Shown here piece by piece: positions 45,792-54,647 of a stretch of 64,000 nt of DNA. Below the pieces are notes generated by a model. That model ran no database searches and was not told the DNA's origin. It worked only from the letters and a program-made list of their open reading frames with translations. Each line of letters begins with the position of its first letter. Positions within the stretch are counted from its first letter, which is position 1. This DNA comes from JAJTFW01 sp046330075 (GTDB lineage Bacteria > Bacteroidota > Bacteroidia > AKYH767-A > OLB10). The position numbers were made by a program, and so were the translations under genes. The stretch spans positions 124,001 through 188,000 of the forward strand of contig JAXLTL010000002.1 of assembly GCA_046330075.1 (NCBI GenBank), read 5' to 3'.

Positions 45792-46691
45792 CTAATAAAA
45801 CTTCCAGCTGGAAATTGTAATCGCCCGTTTATTAAATCCGCTGATGCCGAAAATCTTTTCCTGCTGTTTGTTGGTGCAGTAGTCGAAGCGGGCGGGTTCT
45901 GATCCTGATCCGAGTGCAGCATTTACAACGACAGCGCCGGAACTGGTGTTTTCGTAAATCAGATTGTAAAACCGGTCATAGTACACCATCGATTTATTGT
46001 CATCGTTTACCAGTAGCACTTTGGCTTTCGGTGTAATGTTGTCACTGAGCCATACGTCTTCTTTTTTCATGTTGGCGTAGGTCTTGTGATTGTTGATCTT
46101 CTTCAGAAAATTATAGTGCGTCTGATAAATGTATCCGTTTTTATAGTTGAGGAAGAGATTGTAGCTGTAAGTAAATCGTGTAAAATAAAAGTCCTGCAGA
46201 TAATCGTTGTTACTGTAGTAGGTAGGGATGGAGGGTAGTTCGAAGTTCTTGTAATAATGGTTGAGGAGATTGAACCAGTCTTCAGGCTTCCCGTAGGGTA
46301 GGGTTTCCAGCTTCTTATATTGCGGATTGTAACGATAGATATTCTGCTCGTTGTTGTCCATGATGAGCAGATTGTCGTATTCGTCGTATTCCAGTGCACG
46401 CACGCATTTATCATTTGGCAGTTTGATGCTGTCGGTCTGCACGCCGGTGTTGTTGAAGATATAAACGTAGGGCCGCGAACAGGCATTGAAGGCGATATTT
46501 TCCTTACTGTCGGCAGCAATTTTGAAGGTGTAGCCCGATGCACCATCCACTTTTTCAGTGGGAATCGTGAAGAGTTCGGTACGGATTAAACGGCCTTCTT
46601 GCGCCTGAATTTGAAGCGTTAAGGTTATCAGGAAGAGTAAGATATATTGTTTCAAAGGCAATTTTTTGTGCGCAAATATGGTGATTTTCAT
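45792..46691 (-). CDS. Exported protein of unknown function, propeller-like (6-bladed-type)
   Basis: About 299 residues from ATG at 46689-46691; a TTG at 46659-46661 would give a more compact signal peptide, and an open frame continues further upstream. The hydrophobic segment QYILLFLITLTLQIQAQ is a signal peptide ending in AQ. The mature part has short recurring phrases (YTFKIAADSKENIAFNACSR, VRALEYDEYDNLLIMDNNEQ) that resemble NHL/6-bladed propeller strands; similar proteins in Bacteroidota are annotated as hypothetical. There is no T9SS tail. The 3' end runs right up to the 9-bp minisatellite. It is divergent from the gene at 46743 and their control regions overlap. Confidence 0.6.
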   Translation of the reverse strand: MKITIFAHKKLPLKQYILLFLITLTLQIQAQEGRLIRTELFTIPTEKVDGASGYTFKIAADSKENIAFNACSRPYVYIFNNTGVQTDSIKLPNDKCVRALEYDEYDNLLIMDNNEQNIYRYNPQYKKLETLPYGKPEDWFNLLNHYYKNFELPSIPTYYSNNDYLQDFYFTRFTYSYNLFLNYKNGYIYQTHYNFLKKINNHKTYANMKKEDVWLSDNITPKAKVLLVNDDNKSMVYYDRFYNLIYENTSSGAVVVNAALGSGSEPARFDYCTNKQQEKIFGISGFNKRAITISSWKFY

Positions 46692-46708
46692 TATATGATT
46701 TTTACCAA

Positions 46709-46716
46709 TACCTTTG
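46709..46716 (+). promoter_or_regulatory. -7 promoter element for the orphan gene at 46743
   Basis: TACCTTTG matches TAnnTTTG and ends 26 bases before the ATG. It lies just upstream of the divergent gene start, so the two promoters share this short region. Confidence 0.45.
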
Positions 46717-46742
46717 AATTTGGACAAATCATCATAAATCTG

Positions 46743-47366
46743 ATGCGGTTAAATTTGAAAGGATTGTGGACGCTTCTTTTGACCATTTATGGGAGCTATT
46801 CCATTGGGCAAAACCTTTCATCTGATAAGGGTAAATTGATTGTTTGGCTTGTTGGGGAACAATCCATGATTCGAAAATTTCCGGAATGCATACAGAAAAA
46901 TAATCCTCAGGTTCAATATAAATTCAATTCTCTAAAGGCATTTTATATTATTGGGAAAGACTCAATATCAGTTAAACAAATGAATGTACTGGTAGAGTGG
47001 TCATCTTTAATGAATAAGCCCTCTGATCCAATGGAATCTGAAGGTTGGTATTACATGGATTCTACGAACGCGACGCTTAGCACTTTTTTCAAATACTTCA
47101 ATGCAATGCCTTCTGTTTTGAGTGTGTGGGTGAGAAGTATCATTTTGAATGATGGTACTACAGTCGATTTTCCGCAAATGTTATGTTTCAATTCACAGAA
47201 GGAGGTGTTTCTTAAAAGCAGGATTTCGTCCGCTCTGGTAAATACTGAAACAGAAAGACGAAAGCAAAGACCTGTGGTGAATGGCATTCAATGGGTGGAG
47301 GAAAGAAATGACAGCCTGATTTATTTTAGAAATGGAGTTTTCTTTTATCACAGACAAAAAAAATAA
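46743..47366 (+). CDS. Small exported protein of unknown function
   Basis: A 207-residue protein from ATG 46743, with a probable signal peptide (about 1-21, GLWTLLLTIYGSYSIGQ). The mature region is rich in aromatic and hydrophobic strands and has no motif that I recognise. Codon use and base composition look AT-richer than the dcw region, consistent with an accessory gene. It is followed by a terminator hairpin shared with the convergent efflux gene. I cannot assign a function. Confidence 0.6.
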   Translation: MRLNLKGLWTLLLTIYGSYSIGQNLSSDKGKLIVWLVGEQSMIRKFPECIQKNNPQVQYKFNSLKAFYIIGKDSISVKQMNVLVEWSSLMNKPSDPMESEGWYYMDSTNATLSTFFKYFNAMPSVLSVWVRSIILNDGTTVDFPQMLCFNSQKEVFLKSRISSALVNTETERRKQRPVVNGIQWVEERNDSLIYFRNGVFFYHRQKK

Positions 47367-47397
47367 AGGCTGCCTCTTTTAAGAAACAGCCTTTATT
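47363..47397. terminator. Bidirectional terminator between orphan gene and efflux operon
   Basis: AATAAAGGCTG (47363-47373) pairs with CAGCCTTTATT (47387-47397), with A-rich and T-rich flanks, so it can end transcription in both directions. The left arm overlaps the stop codon of the upstream gene. Confidence 0.8.
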
Positions 47398-47416
47398 GTA
47401 AGGGAACTCTATCTTT

Positions 47417-50400
47417 TTACGCGTCGATTTCGGCTGCTTTTTTTTCTTCTACCGGTTTCCCCATCACTTTGCCCATCATATTGTTCCAGCCATCTTTTGC
47501 ACGCTCGGAGAGGAGATACATGGATGGTACGAGAATGAGTGTAAGGAAAGTAGCGAAGCTGAGACCGAAGATCATGGTCCAGCTCAGCGGACCCCAAAAC
47601 GCTACGCTATCACCTCCAAAGAAGAGATGCGGGTTGCCTGTTGTGAGCAGCTCTTCAAAGTCGATGTTGAGACCTACAGCAAGTGGAATGAGTCCGAGGA
47701 TGGTGGCAGATGCGGTGAGCAGTACCGGTGTCATTCTCGTTTTGCCGGCTTCAATGATGGCATCCCAGGTGTTCATGCCTTGCTCTTTGAGCAAGTCAGT
47801 GAATTCCACGAGCAGGATTCCGTTCCGCACCACAATGCCCGCCAACGCAACAATACCAACGCCCATCATAATGGTGGAGATGGTCATGCCGGTGATGGCA
47901 TAGCCGAGGAATACGCCAATCATGCTGAAGATAATCTCCGTGAGGATGATAACCGGTTTGCTGAGCGAGTTGAATTGTGTGACAAGAATAAGGAAGATGA
48001 GTCCGAGCGATACAAGCATGGCCGTGCCAAGGAAGCTCATGGTTTCTGCCTGCTCTTCAGTCTGACCGGTCATCACCACTTCAATGCCGTCCGGTTTCGG
48101 AAATGCATCAATTGCCTTTTGTACGGAGGTAACCACTCCGTTGGGATCGTAACCGGCGAGTACGTTTGAGTTCACCGTGATCACGCGTTTCTGATTGATA
48201 CGTTTGATACCACCGTACGTTGTTGAGTACTGAATGTCGCAGAAGGAGGAGAGTGGCACCTGACGAACGAGTCCGCCCATGTTCATATCACGGTAGGTGA
48301 ATTTGGTATTCTTAAGTGCATCCACATTCGTACGTTGATCGTACTTATACCGCAGTTGAATAGGATATTCGTCGTTGTCGTCACGGAATTTGCTGACTTC
48401 GTTTCCGAATACAGCGTTCCGGATTTCCATACCGATTTGCGCAGTGCTGATACCTTCACGGTTGGCTCGTTCGCGATCGATGTTGAAGACAATCTCCGGT
48501 TTGCTGGTTTCGAAATCGCTCTTAAGCTGTTCTACACCCGCAATGTCTTCTTTTTCGAGATAGGCTTTGAGCTGTTCTGATGTTTTGACGAGGTCTTCAA
48601 ATTTGTCGCCGCGGATTTCTACATTGATTGGTTTGCCGACGGGCGGACCTCCCTGCTCCTGATCTACGGTGATCTCTACACCCGGAATTCCCTTTACGGC
48701 TTCGCGTATCGAGGTGAGGTATTGTTTGGAGGAGACACCGTTACGATCGCTGAATTTTTTGAAGGCAACAGTAATCTTCGCTTTGTGTGGCTGTACAGAA
48801 GGGTCAAATTCATTGGCATCGTTCGTACCTACGGCAACGTTAGTGATGATCGATGTTACAATTGGATTGTCTTTGCCCAGCGCTTTGTTGACTCTCGCTT
48901 CCACAATCTTGGCGATACTGTCGGTGGTTGATTGGTCAGTACCAATAGGTGCTTTGATGTAGGCGTAGATGAAGTTAGGATCACTCGATGGGAAGAAAAC
49001 TACTTCCGGGCCGCGTTTTACCATGGCGATAATTGAAACGAAGAAAAGTACAATCGTTGCAAGTACCATCGTTTTGGGACGATGCAAAGCCCACTCGAGT
49101 TTACGTCCATACCAGTCCTTGAACTTCGGCCAGCGTACTTCCTGGAATTTCCAGATGACACGTTGCAGATAGTAATGATTCAGGAAATTGAAGCCGATAA
49201 CGATCAGCATCAGATTACCGATGGCATGTGAACCTGCAACGTGGAAGATGAAACTTAATGCAGCCAGTACCACACTCGATACTTTGAGTCCGCGGGTCAT
49301 CGTTGGATGATTGATGTGTTCCTGATCATGTGGTTTCATGAACTGCACAGCGAATACCGGATTGATGATATACGCAACAAACAACGAGGCGAGCAGTGTT
49401 ACGATCAGTGTTATCGGCAGATAGAACATGAACTCTCCGATGGTGCCTGTCCAGAATGCGAGCGGGATGAATGGTGCGAGAGTGGTTAATGTACCACTGA
49501 GTACAGGAAGAAATACTTCTCCGGCAGCTATCTTCGCGGCTGATTTAATATCTCGTTTTCCGTTTTCGTAGATCCTGTGCGTATTTTCGATGACCACGAT
49601 GGCATCATCCACCACAATACCCAGTGCCAGCAGGAAGCTGAAGAGTACGATCATATTCATGGTAAAGCCGATGGCCGGCATCACCAGGAAGGCAAGGAAC
49701 ATCGACAGCGGCACACTCATCGCTACAAAGAACGAGTTGGTGGTGCCCATAAAGAACATGAGGATAAGCAATACGAGGATAAAGCCGATGATGATGGTGT
49801 TGATCAGATCGTGTAGGGTAGTTCTCGTCTGATCGCTCTGATCACCAGTCATCACAATGCTGAGGTTCTGTGGAAGATCGCTCTTCTGCATTTCTCCTAC
49901 CATTGCTTTGATTTTATCGGTGGCCTCAATCAGGTTATAGCCGGTGCGTTTTACAACGTTCAGCGTGATTACGTTTTTATTATCGAGACGGGCGAAGCTT
50001 TGTTGTTCTTCGTAAGTGTCAGCGATATCACCAAGATCTTTCAGATATGCTGTCGCTCCAGAGGCACCTGTAACGATGATATTTCGGATCTGATCAACGG
50101 ATTTGAACTCTCCTTTCACACCAATGGTTCGTTTGACACCGTCTGAAGAAACGGTGCCGCCGGAAATGGTCATGTTTTCATAAGAGACAGCGCGCTGGAT
50201 GTCGCCGAGGGAAATCTGTGCAGCCTGCATCTTGTACATGTCCACGTTGATCTGAATCTCACGCTCCAGTGCACCTACCATATCAACACGACTGATTTCC
50301 TTCATGCTCTCAATCTTGTCCTTGATGTCATCTGCGTATTTTTTAAGCTTGTTGAGCTCCATGTCGCCACTGATGTTGATGAACAGGATCGGAATCTCAC

Positions 50401-50824
50401 TGAAGTTGATGTCTGTAATGGCTGGTTCCTGCTTGAGGTCAGTTGGCAGATCAGTGCGTGCTTTGTCAACAGCATCTTTTACGCGTTGCTTGGCATCGGC
50501 TACACTAACGTCCGAGTTGAATTCTACAATCACACTCGTAAAATCCTGCACGGAGTTGCTCGTGATTTTCTTTACGCCGGATGCTCCCTTTACCTGTTTC
50601 TCAATCGGCTTGGCGATGAGGTTTTCCATGTCGGAAGGCGAGGTGCCCGGATGCACAACACTCACGAATATCTGCGGAAGGGAGATATCGGGGAAGTTTT
50701 CTTTCGGCAGACTGTTATACGCCATGATGCCTGCTAACGTGAGGATCACGGTGAAGATGAAGATCGATGTCTTGTTGTCGATCGACCAGCTGCTGGGTTT
50801 AAATTCTTTGAAGACGTCTTTCAT
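47417..50824 (-). CDS. RND efflux transporter permease (AcrB/MexB-like)
   Basis: A 1135-residue inner-membrane permease. It shows the two-fold RND layout: N-terminal helix, a large periplasmic loop, the helix block with FLLALGIVVDDAIVVIENTHR (the charged TM4 region), a second periplasmic loop and the C-terminal helix block (VGIVALAGIVVRNGILLVEF). Between the two halves (about 510-575) there is an extra segment with two further hydrophobic stretches (VVLAALSFIFHVAGS and NLMLIVIGFNFLNHYY), making the protein longer than E. coli AcrB (1049). It is the last gene of a leftward operon tetR-tolC-mfp-rnd. Substrates cannot be read; drug or solvent export is likely. Confidence 0.93.
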   Translation of the reverse strand: MKDVFKEFKPSSWSIDNKTSIFIFTVILTLAGIMAYNSLPKENFPDISLPQIFVSVVHPGTSPSDMENLIAKPIEKQVKGASGVKKITSNSVQDFTSVIVEFNSDVSVADAKQRVKDAVDKARTDLPTDLKQEPAITDINFSEIPILFINISGDMELNKLKKYADDIKDKIESMKEISRVDMVGALEREIQINVDMYKMQAAQISLGDIQRAVSYENMTISGGTVSSDGVKRTIGVKGEFKSVDQIRNIIVTGASGATAYLKDLGDIADTYEEQQSFARLDNKNVITLNVVKRTGYNLIEATDKIKAMVGEMQKSDLPQNLSIVMTGDQSDQTRTTLHDLINTIIIGFILVLLILMFFMGTTNSFFVAMSVPLSMFLAFLVMPAIGFTMNMIVLFSFLLALGIVVDDAIVVIENTHRIYENGKRDIKSAAKIAAGEVFLPVLSGTLTTLAPFIPLAFWTGTIGEFMFYLPITLIVTLLASLFVAYIINPVFAVQFMKPHDQEHINHPTMTRGLKVSSVVLAALSFIFHVAGSHAIGNLMLIVIGFNFLNHYYLQRVIWKFQEVRWPKFKDWYGRKLEWALHRPKTMVLATIVLFFVSIIAMVKRGPEVVFFPSSDPNFIYAYIKAPIGTDQSTTDSIAKIVEARVNKALGKDNPIVTSIITNVAVGTNDANEFDPSVQPHKAKITVAFKKFSDRNGVSSKQYLTSIREAVKGIPGVEITVDQEQGGPPVGKPINVEIRGDKFEDLVKTSEQLKAYLEKEDIAGVEQLKSDFETSKPEIVFNIDRERANREGISTAQIGMEIRNAVFGNEVSKFRDDNDEYPIQLRYKYDQRTNVDALKNTKFTYRDMNMGGLVRQVPLSSFCDIQYSTTYGGIKRINQKRVITVNSNVLAGYDPNGVVTSVQKAIDAFPKPDGIEVVMTGQTEEQAETMSFLGTAMLVSLGLIFLILVTQFNSLSKPVIILTEIIFSMIGVFLGYAITGMTISTIMMGVGIVALAGIVVRNGILLVEFTDLLKEQGMNTWDAIIEAGKTRMTPVLLTASATILGLIPLAVGLNIDFEELLTTGNPHLFFGGDSVAFWGPLSWTMIFGLSFATFLTLILVPSMYLLSERAKDGWNNMMGKVMGKPVEEKKAAEIDA

Positions 50825-50859
50825 GACGTATGGATTTAAAAGTTACAGATTGTAGTGAA

Positions 50860-51963
50860 TTAAAGAGCGATGGTTTGGCCATCAACAAGATCCTGATATC
50901 CTGTGGTAATGACTTTATCACCGGCATTCAGTCCTTCCTTGATTTCAAGTTTACCGGCGTAGTTCATGCCGGTTTTCACCATTTGCTTTTTGGCTTTCCC
51001 GTTTTCATTGAGGAATACATAGGAACCTTCAGGAGTGGTTTGTACGACAGCCAGCGGAAGAACAAATGCTTTGTCAGATTTATAATCGGTGATGCGCAGT
51101 ACTGCAACCTGATTGGGATGCAGGGAGGCTTCCTTGCCGTTCATCGCTACTTCCACACGGAAGGTGCGGTTGAGTGCATCAATTACTTTGCCTACGTAGC
51201 TGAGTTTCGCAGTGGCTGTTGCTCCTTCATCCGGGAAATAAACTTCTACCGGATCTCCTTGCTTTACTTTGGTGATATAGGCTTCCGCTACTTCAGCCTG
51301 CACTTTTAATTTTGCAAAATTAACGACGCGAAGTCCGGGCATGCCGGGTGCGAAGGCCTGGCCAATTTTCACATCTACCGCATCTACTGTTCCGGCAATC
51401 GGTGATTTTACTTTGGTCATCTCCAGTTGCTGACGAACAGTTGCTATTTTCTTGTCAATTCCTTCCAGCGTATTCTTTGCCTGCAGGAATTGAATCTCGG
51501 TGCCGATTTTCTGATCCCAGAGTGATTTCTGTTTCTGATAAACGGTGTTCGCAAAGTCACGTGCACTCTGTAATTCTTCCAGACTCTTCAGATAAACATT
51601 GTTCTCCAGTTCGGCGAGTACAGTTCCTGAGCTGACACGATCGCCTGGCTTCACGAGGATGCGTGAGATGGTTCCCATCATCTCGGGACTCACCAGCACG
51701 TTTTCATCGCCTTCTACTTTTGCCTGCACTTCAATCAGGTGGCGGAATACTTCCGGTTGAACGGCTGTAACAGCAACGTTCTTACCGGACTCTTTCTTCG
51801 TATCACCCGAGTCCGCAAGTTCTTTTTCAAGCTGCGAAATCTGCTGCTTGAGTTCACTCTGTTGTTTTTTTAATTCTTCGAGCTGCGCTTTTTTATCTTT
51901 TTGTCCGCAACCGGCTGCCAGCGCTAATGCCAGAATAGGAAGTATATAAAATGACTTTTTCAT
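50860..51963 (-). CDS. Efflux periplasmic adaptor (membrane fusion protein), lipoprotein
   Basis: A 367-residue HlyD/AcrA-family adaptor. The lipobox LALAAGC places a lipidated Cys at about residue 19. It is followed by a heptad segment (about 26-52, QLEELKKQQSELKQQISQLE), then barrel-sandwich halves (KVEGDENVLVSPEMMGTISRI, KSPIAGTVDAVDVKIGQ) flanking a hairpin (about 115-175), and beta-barrel and membrane-proximal domains. It bridges the RND permease and the TolC-like channel encoded on either side. Gaps are 35 and 26 bases. Confidence 0.93.
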   Translation of the reverse strand: MKKSFYILPILALALAAGCGQKDKKAQLEELKKQQSELKQQISQLEKELADSGDTKKESGKNVAVTAVQPEVFRHLIEVQAKVEGDENVLVSPEMMGTISRILVKPGDRVSSGTVLAELENNVYLKSLEELQSARDFANTVYQKQKSLWDQKIGTEIQFLQAKNTLEGIDKKIATVRQQLEMTKVKSPIAGTVDAVDVKIGQAFAPGMPGLRVVNFAKLKVQAEVAEAYITKVKQGDPVEVYFPDEGATATAKLSYVGKVIDALNRTFRVEVAMNGKEASLHPNQVAVLRITDYKSDKAFVLPLAVVQTTPEGSYVFLNENGKAKKQMVKTGMNYAGKLEIKEGLNAGDKVITTGYQDLVDGQTIAL

Positions 51964-51989
51964 GATGAGTTATTTACAGGGTTGATGAA

Positions 51990-53318
51990 TTAATAGGTGA
52001 GAACGCCACTGGCTTTATCGAGTTCGATGCGGGCGATGATGGTTTCGTACAGCGTGCTGTAGTAGTTGGCTTCTGCTTCACGAAGAGAACTCTCTGCGTC
52101 GGTGAGTTCCAGACTGGACCCGACACCGTTGTCGTATTTGATTTTGGCAGAGCGTGCAATTTCACCGGCCAACTCGCGGTTTTTCTTTACTACGGCAAGA
52201 CTGGAGTTGTTATTCTGGAAGTTAGCTTTTGCATTGTTCAGTTCCAGACGGAAACTGTTTTTCGCGAATTCAATGGAATTATCCACTTGCTGCAGTTTTA
52301 ACTTTGCCTGTGAAACACGAGCGCTCTTCTGCAATCCATCCCAAAGAGGAACAGTAAGCTTTGCACCGATGAGTGTAGTCGGAAACCACTTGAGTCCGGT
52401 GTCGAAGATGTCGAATTCGGAGCGCGCATTGTTATAGCTGAACGAACCAAAGGCGACCAGACTTGGCAGATAAGTTGATTTGTATCTTTTAAGGTCGAGT
52501 TCCTGCAGACGGCGGGAAACATTCAGCACTTCCATTTCAGGTCGCGCATTGTAGTTTACGCTGTCCGGCAGACTCACTCCTGTCAGCACCGACTCATCCA
52601 GCTTATCGCTGAGTACAATCTCCTTATCCATCGGATAATTCATCTGATACTTCAGCAATGCATATGTGATGGCTTTAAAGCGCAACAGTTTATCTTTCTC
52701 AACTTTCAGGTTATTGGCGGTAAGTTCAAGACGATCTACATCTATCTTTTCCACGAATCCGGCTTGATTCAGTGCGCGGGTATCACTCAGCAACTTGTTG
52801 ATGCGAATGATGTTCGCTTCAATCAGTTCAAGCCGTGCATCAGAAACCAGTGCGCCGTAATAGGCTTTGGTAACGTTCACAGCAGCTTCCGTACGAGTCT
52901 GCTTCGTTTGCTTGTGGCTCAGCTCCTGGAAGGCTTTCGACGCCTGGAGCCCGACGAGATAAGAGCCATCAAACAGCAGCTGTGTTACACTTACACCGGC
53001 GGATGCCGAATACTGTTGACCAAATTTTACAGGGAAGAAGGAGCCGGGTTCACCTCCAAAGAATTCCCCGGGCACGAAGCTTACCGGAATATCCAGGAAG
53101 TCGTTCAGCTCAGCACTTGCCTGAATCTGGGGTGTTCCCATGCCCACGATCTCGTTTACTTTCTTTTTCGAAAGTTCTTCTTCGATCAGTGCATTCTTGA
53201 CCTGGGTTTGGTTGGCCAGGGTAAATTCAATCGCCTGTTTCAGGCTGAAAGCATTTTCCTGGGCGCGCCCTGTTTTCAGGAACAGCAACGCGACGAACAA
53301 AGTCAGGATTTTTTTCAT
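51990..53318 (-). CDS. TolC-family outer membrane efflux protein
   Basis: A 442-residue OEP-family channel. The start at 53316-53318 begins the signal peptide (MKKILTLFVALLFLKTGRAQ); the open frame extends 22 codons upstream but without signal-like sequence. The body has the long amphipathic helices of the family (SLKQAIEFTLANQTQVKNALI and the second repeat LKLQQVDNSIEFAKNSFRLEL, ending DAESSLREAEANYYSTLYETI). It forms the outer-membrane duct of the RND pump and lies between tetR and the adaptor gene. Confidence 0.93.
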   Translation of the reverse strand: MKKILTLFVALLFLKTGRAQENAFSLKQAIEFTLANQTQVKNALIEEELSKKKVNEIVGMGTPQIQASAELNDFLDIPVSFVPGEFFGGEPGSFFPVKFGQQYSASAGVSVTQLLFDGSYLVGLQASKAFQELSHKQTKQTRTEAAVNVTKAYYGALVSDARLELIEANIIRINKLLSDTRALNQAGFVEKIDVDRLELTANNLKVEKDKLLRFKAITYALLKYQMNYPMDKEIVLSDKLDESVLTGVSLPDSVNYNARPEMEVLNVSRRLQELDLKRYKSTYLPSLVAFGSFSYNNARSEFDIFDTGLKWFPTTLIGAKLTVPLWDGLQKSARVSQAKLKLQQVDNSIEFAKNSFRLELNNAKANFQNNNSSLAVVKKNRELAGEIARSAKIKYDNGVGSSLELTDAESSLREAEANYYSTLYETIIARIELDKASGVLTY

Positions 53319-53441
53319 ACGGTTATTTATTGAGGTTGCAAATTTGAGAGTTGTATAGATATTTATTGTACAGATGCCACTCAAGCGGATTTTTCGATTA
53401 CCCAGACGATCGAATGAGTGATAAATTGCCTGAGAGATGAT

Positions 53442-54059
53442 TTATTCTTCATCTACTATCAGTTGTTTGTATTTATTTAAGAGTTTATGGCCTTTAACCG
53501 TGCAGATGCCGTGCAGGAAGTGATCGAGTATCTGTACCTGTACATCGTGCATGTTGTATTTGTCGGCCGGAAAGGCAAAGGGATTCATCGCCAGTTCTAT
53601 TTCTTCCAGACGCAGCCTGGCAATGATCCTTAAGTTGAAATCCATGCGGTAAAGCCCTTGTGTCCGCCCTTTTTCAAGATTTCTCAGAACCATTTCCAGT
53701 ACTTTCTCTTCCTTGAACTTCCTGAATACCTGCCACACATCCGGGTGATAGCGCTGCATATCAAAGAACATGTTCGGGTTGGTACGCGCAAATACCCCTT
53801 TCATGTAGTTCATGGTTAACAGAATCTCTTCGATGGCATTTTTCGCCTGATGTTCAAAATCAGAAAACTGACGAGTATGATCTTCAATAGACCAGATAAT
53901 CATGGCCATCACAATCTTGTTTTTGTCTTCAAAATGCTGATAAATGGTTTTCTTCGACATGCCCAGGTGCCTGGCGATGTCGTCCATCGTTACATTTTTT
54001 ATCCCGAACCGGCAGAATAACTCCTCCGCTCCGGCCATGATGCGCTGTTCGAGCTCCAT
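53442..54059 (-). CDS. TetR/AcrR-family transcriptional regulator
   Basis: A 205-residue repressor. The helix-turn-helix lies at about residues 25-45 (TMDDIARHLGMSKKTIYQHF), after the usual LFCRFGIKNV start; the rest is a divergent ligand-binding domain. It is the first gene in front of the tolC-mfp-rnd set, with 123 bases between it and tolC, and probably represses the pump and itself. Candidate operators are the GGAAAC/GTTTCC repeat at 54095-54122 and a TGTATA/TGTACA pair near 53354-53374. Confidence 0.9.
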   Translation of the reverse strand: MELEQRIMAGAEELFCRFGIKNVTMDDIARHLGMSKKTIYQHFEDKNKIVMAMIIWSIEDHTRQFSDFEHQAKNAIEEILLTMNYMKGVFARTNPNMFFDMQRYHPDVWQVFRKFKEEKVLEMVLRNLEKGRTQGLYRMDFNLRIIARLRLEEIELAMNPFAFPADKYNMHDVQVQILDHFLHGICTVKGHKLLNKYKQLIVDEE

Positions 54060-54085
54060 TATTGGATTGATACTTTTAGTACGTG

Positions 54086-54122
54086 CAAAACTACGGAAAC
54101 TATTTATACAAAAAACGTTTCC
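54086..54122 (-). promoter_or_regulatory. Promoter and candidate TetR operator upstream of the efflux regulator
   Basis: On the minus strand TAGTTTTG (54086-54093) matches TAnnTTTG and ends 26 bases before the tetR ATG. An inverted repeat GGAAAC (54095-54100) / GTTTCC (54117-54122), with 16 bases between arms, sits where a repressor would block this promoter. Confidence 0.4.
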
Positions 54123-54123
54123 A

Positions 54124-54340
54124 ATGGAATATTGTTTTCCTTTTTCGGAATAAATTTGGTAAATAATTGTTAGACAATTATATAAAAACAGGAAAGACCG
54201 ATTTGCAGAGCCCGTGTTTCACGTTGGCCTTCACTTTCTGATCTCTGTTTCGAAGAGATATTCGGGAATACCTTCAAAAAACCGGCATTCCAACCCAAAC
54301 CGTAACTGTAAACATCAAGGTATTGGAATAGTATATTACA
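54124..54340. other. Gene-free stretch between tetR promoter and 23-bp repeat array
   Basis: About 215 bases without a supported gene. It contains an AATTGT-TAG-ACAATT inverted repeat around 54167-54182. Short peptide-like stretches are broken by stops, and I recognise no family; it could be decayed coding sequence. Confidence 0.4.
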
Positions 54341-54593
54341 AGGTGTTCGAAAGCTATAAATGAAGGTGTTCGAGTGTCCGTAAAGTAGGTGTTCGGGTGT
54401 CAGGAATGAAGGTGTTCGGGTGTCCGTAAAGTAGGTGTTCGAGTGTCAGGAATGAAGGTGTTCGGGTGTAAATAATGTAGGTGTTCGGGTGTCCGTAAAG
54501 TAGGTGTTCGGGTGTCAGGAATGAAGGTATTCGGGTGTCAATAATGAAGGTGTTCGGGTGTCAATAATGTAGGTGTTCGAGTGTTTTGCCAAA
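54341..54593 (+). repeat. Tandem array of eleven 23-bp units (AGGTGTTCGGGTGTC...)
   Basis: AGGTGTTCG (one AGGTATTCG) recurs at 54341, 54364, 54387, 54410, 54433, 54456, 54479, 54502, 54525, 54548 and 54571, an exact 23-base period. The unit tails alternate between CCGTAAAGT and CAGGAATGA types, giving a partial 46-base super-period. The array ends in a long hairpin. No protein-coding frame is maintained since 23 is not a multiple of three. Confidence 0.92.
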
Positions 54594-54618
54594 GCAAACA
54601 TCGTTTGCTTTGGCAAAA
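54584..54618. other. Perfect 16-bp inverted repeat at the end of the 23-bp array
   Basis: TTTTGCCAAAGCAAAC (54584-54599) and GTTTGCTTTGGCAAAA (54603-54618) are perfect complements around a three-base loop. The outer flanks extend the pairing partly, because the last AGGTGTTCGA unit is mirrored by TCGAGAACACC at about 54623. No T run follows in either direction, so it is not a standard terminator, although it lies 30 bases after the tatA stop. Confidence 0.85.
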
Positions 54619-54647
54619 TGTATCGAGAACACCGTATCACCCGCCCT

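Noticed and set aside
45488..45922. ORFs on both strands across the 9-bp minisatellite
   Set aside because: Their peptides are repeats of LHLCTSAP or CRGAEVQR, the direct translation of the tandem units.
54341..54593. CRISPR array or plasmid iteron origin
   Set aside because: The units are contiguous with no spacers, and there is no replication initiator, dnaA or par gene near; left as an unexplained repeat.
54584..54618. Rho-independent terminator for tatA
   Set aside because: The stem is perfect, but no T run follows on the minus strand, so ordinary termination is not supported.
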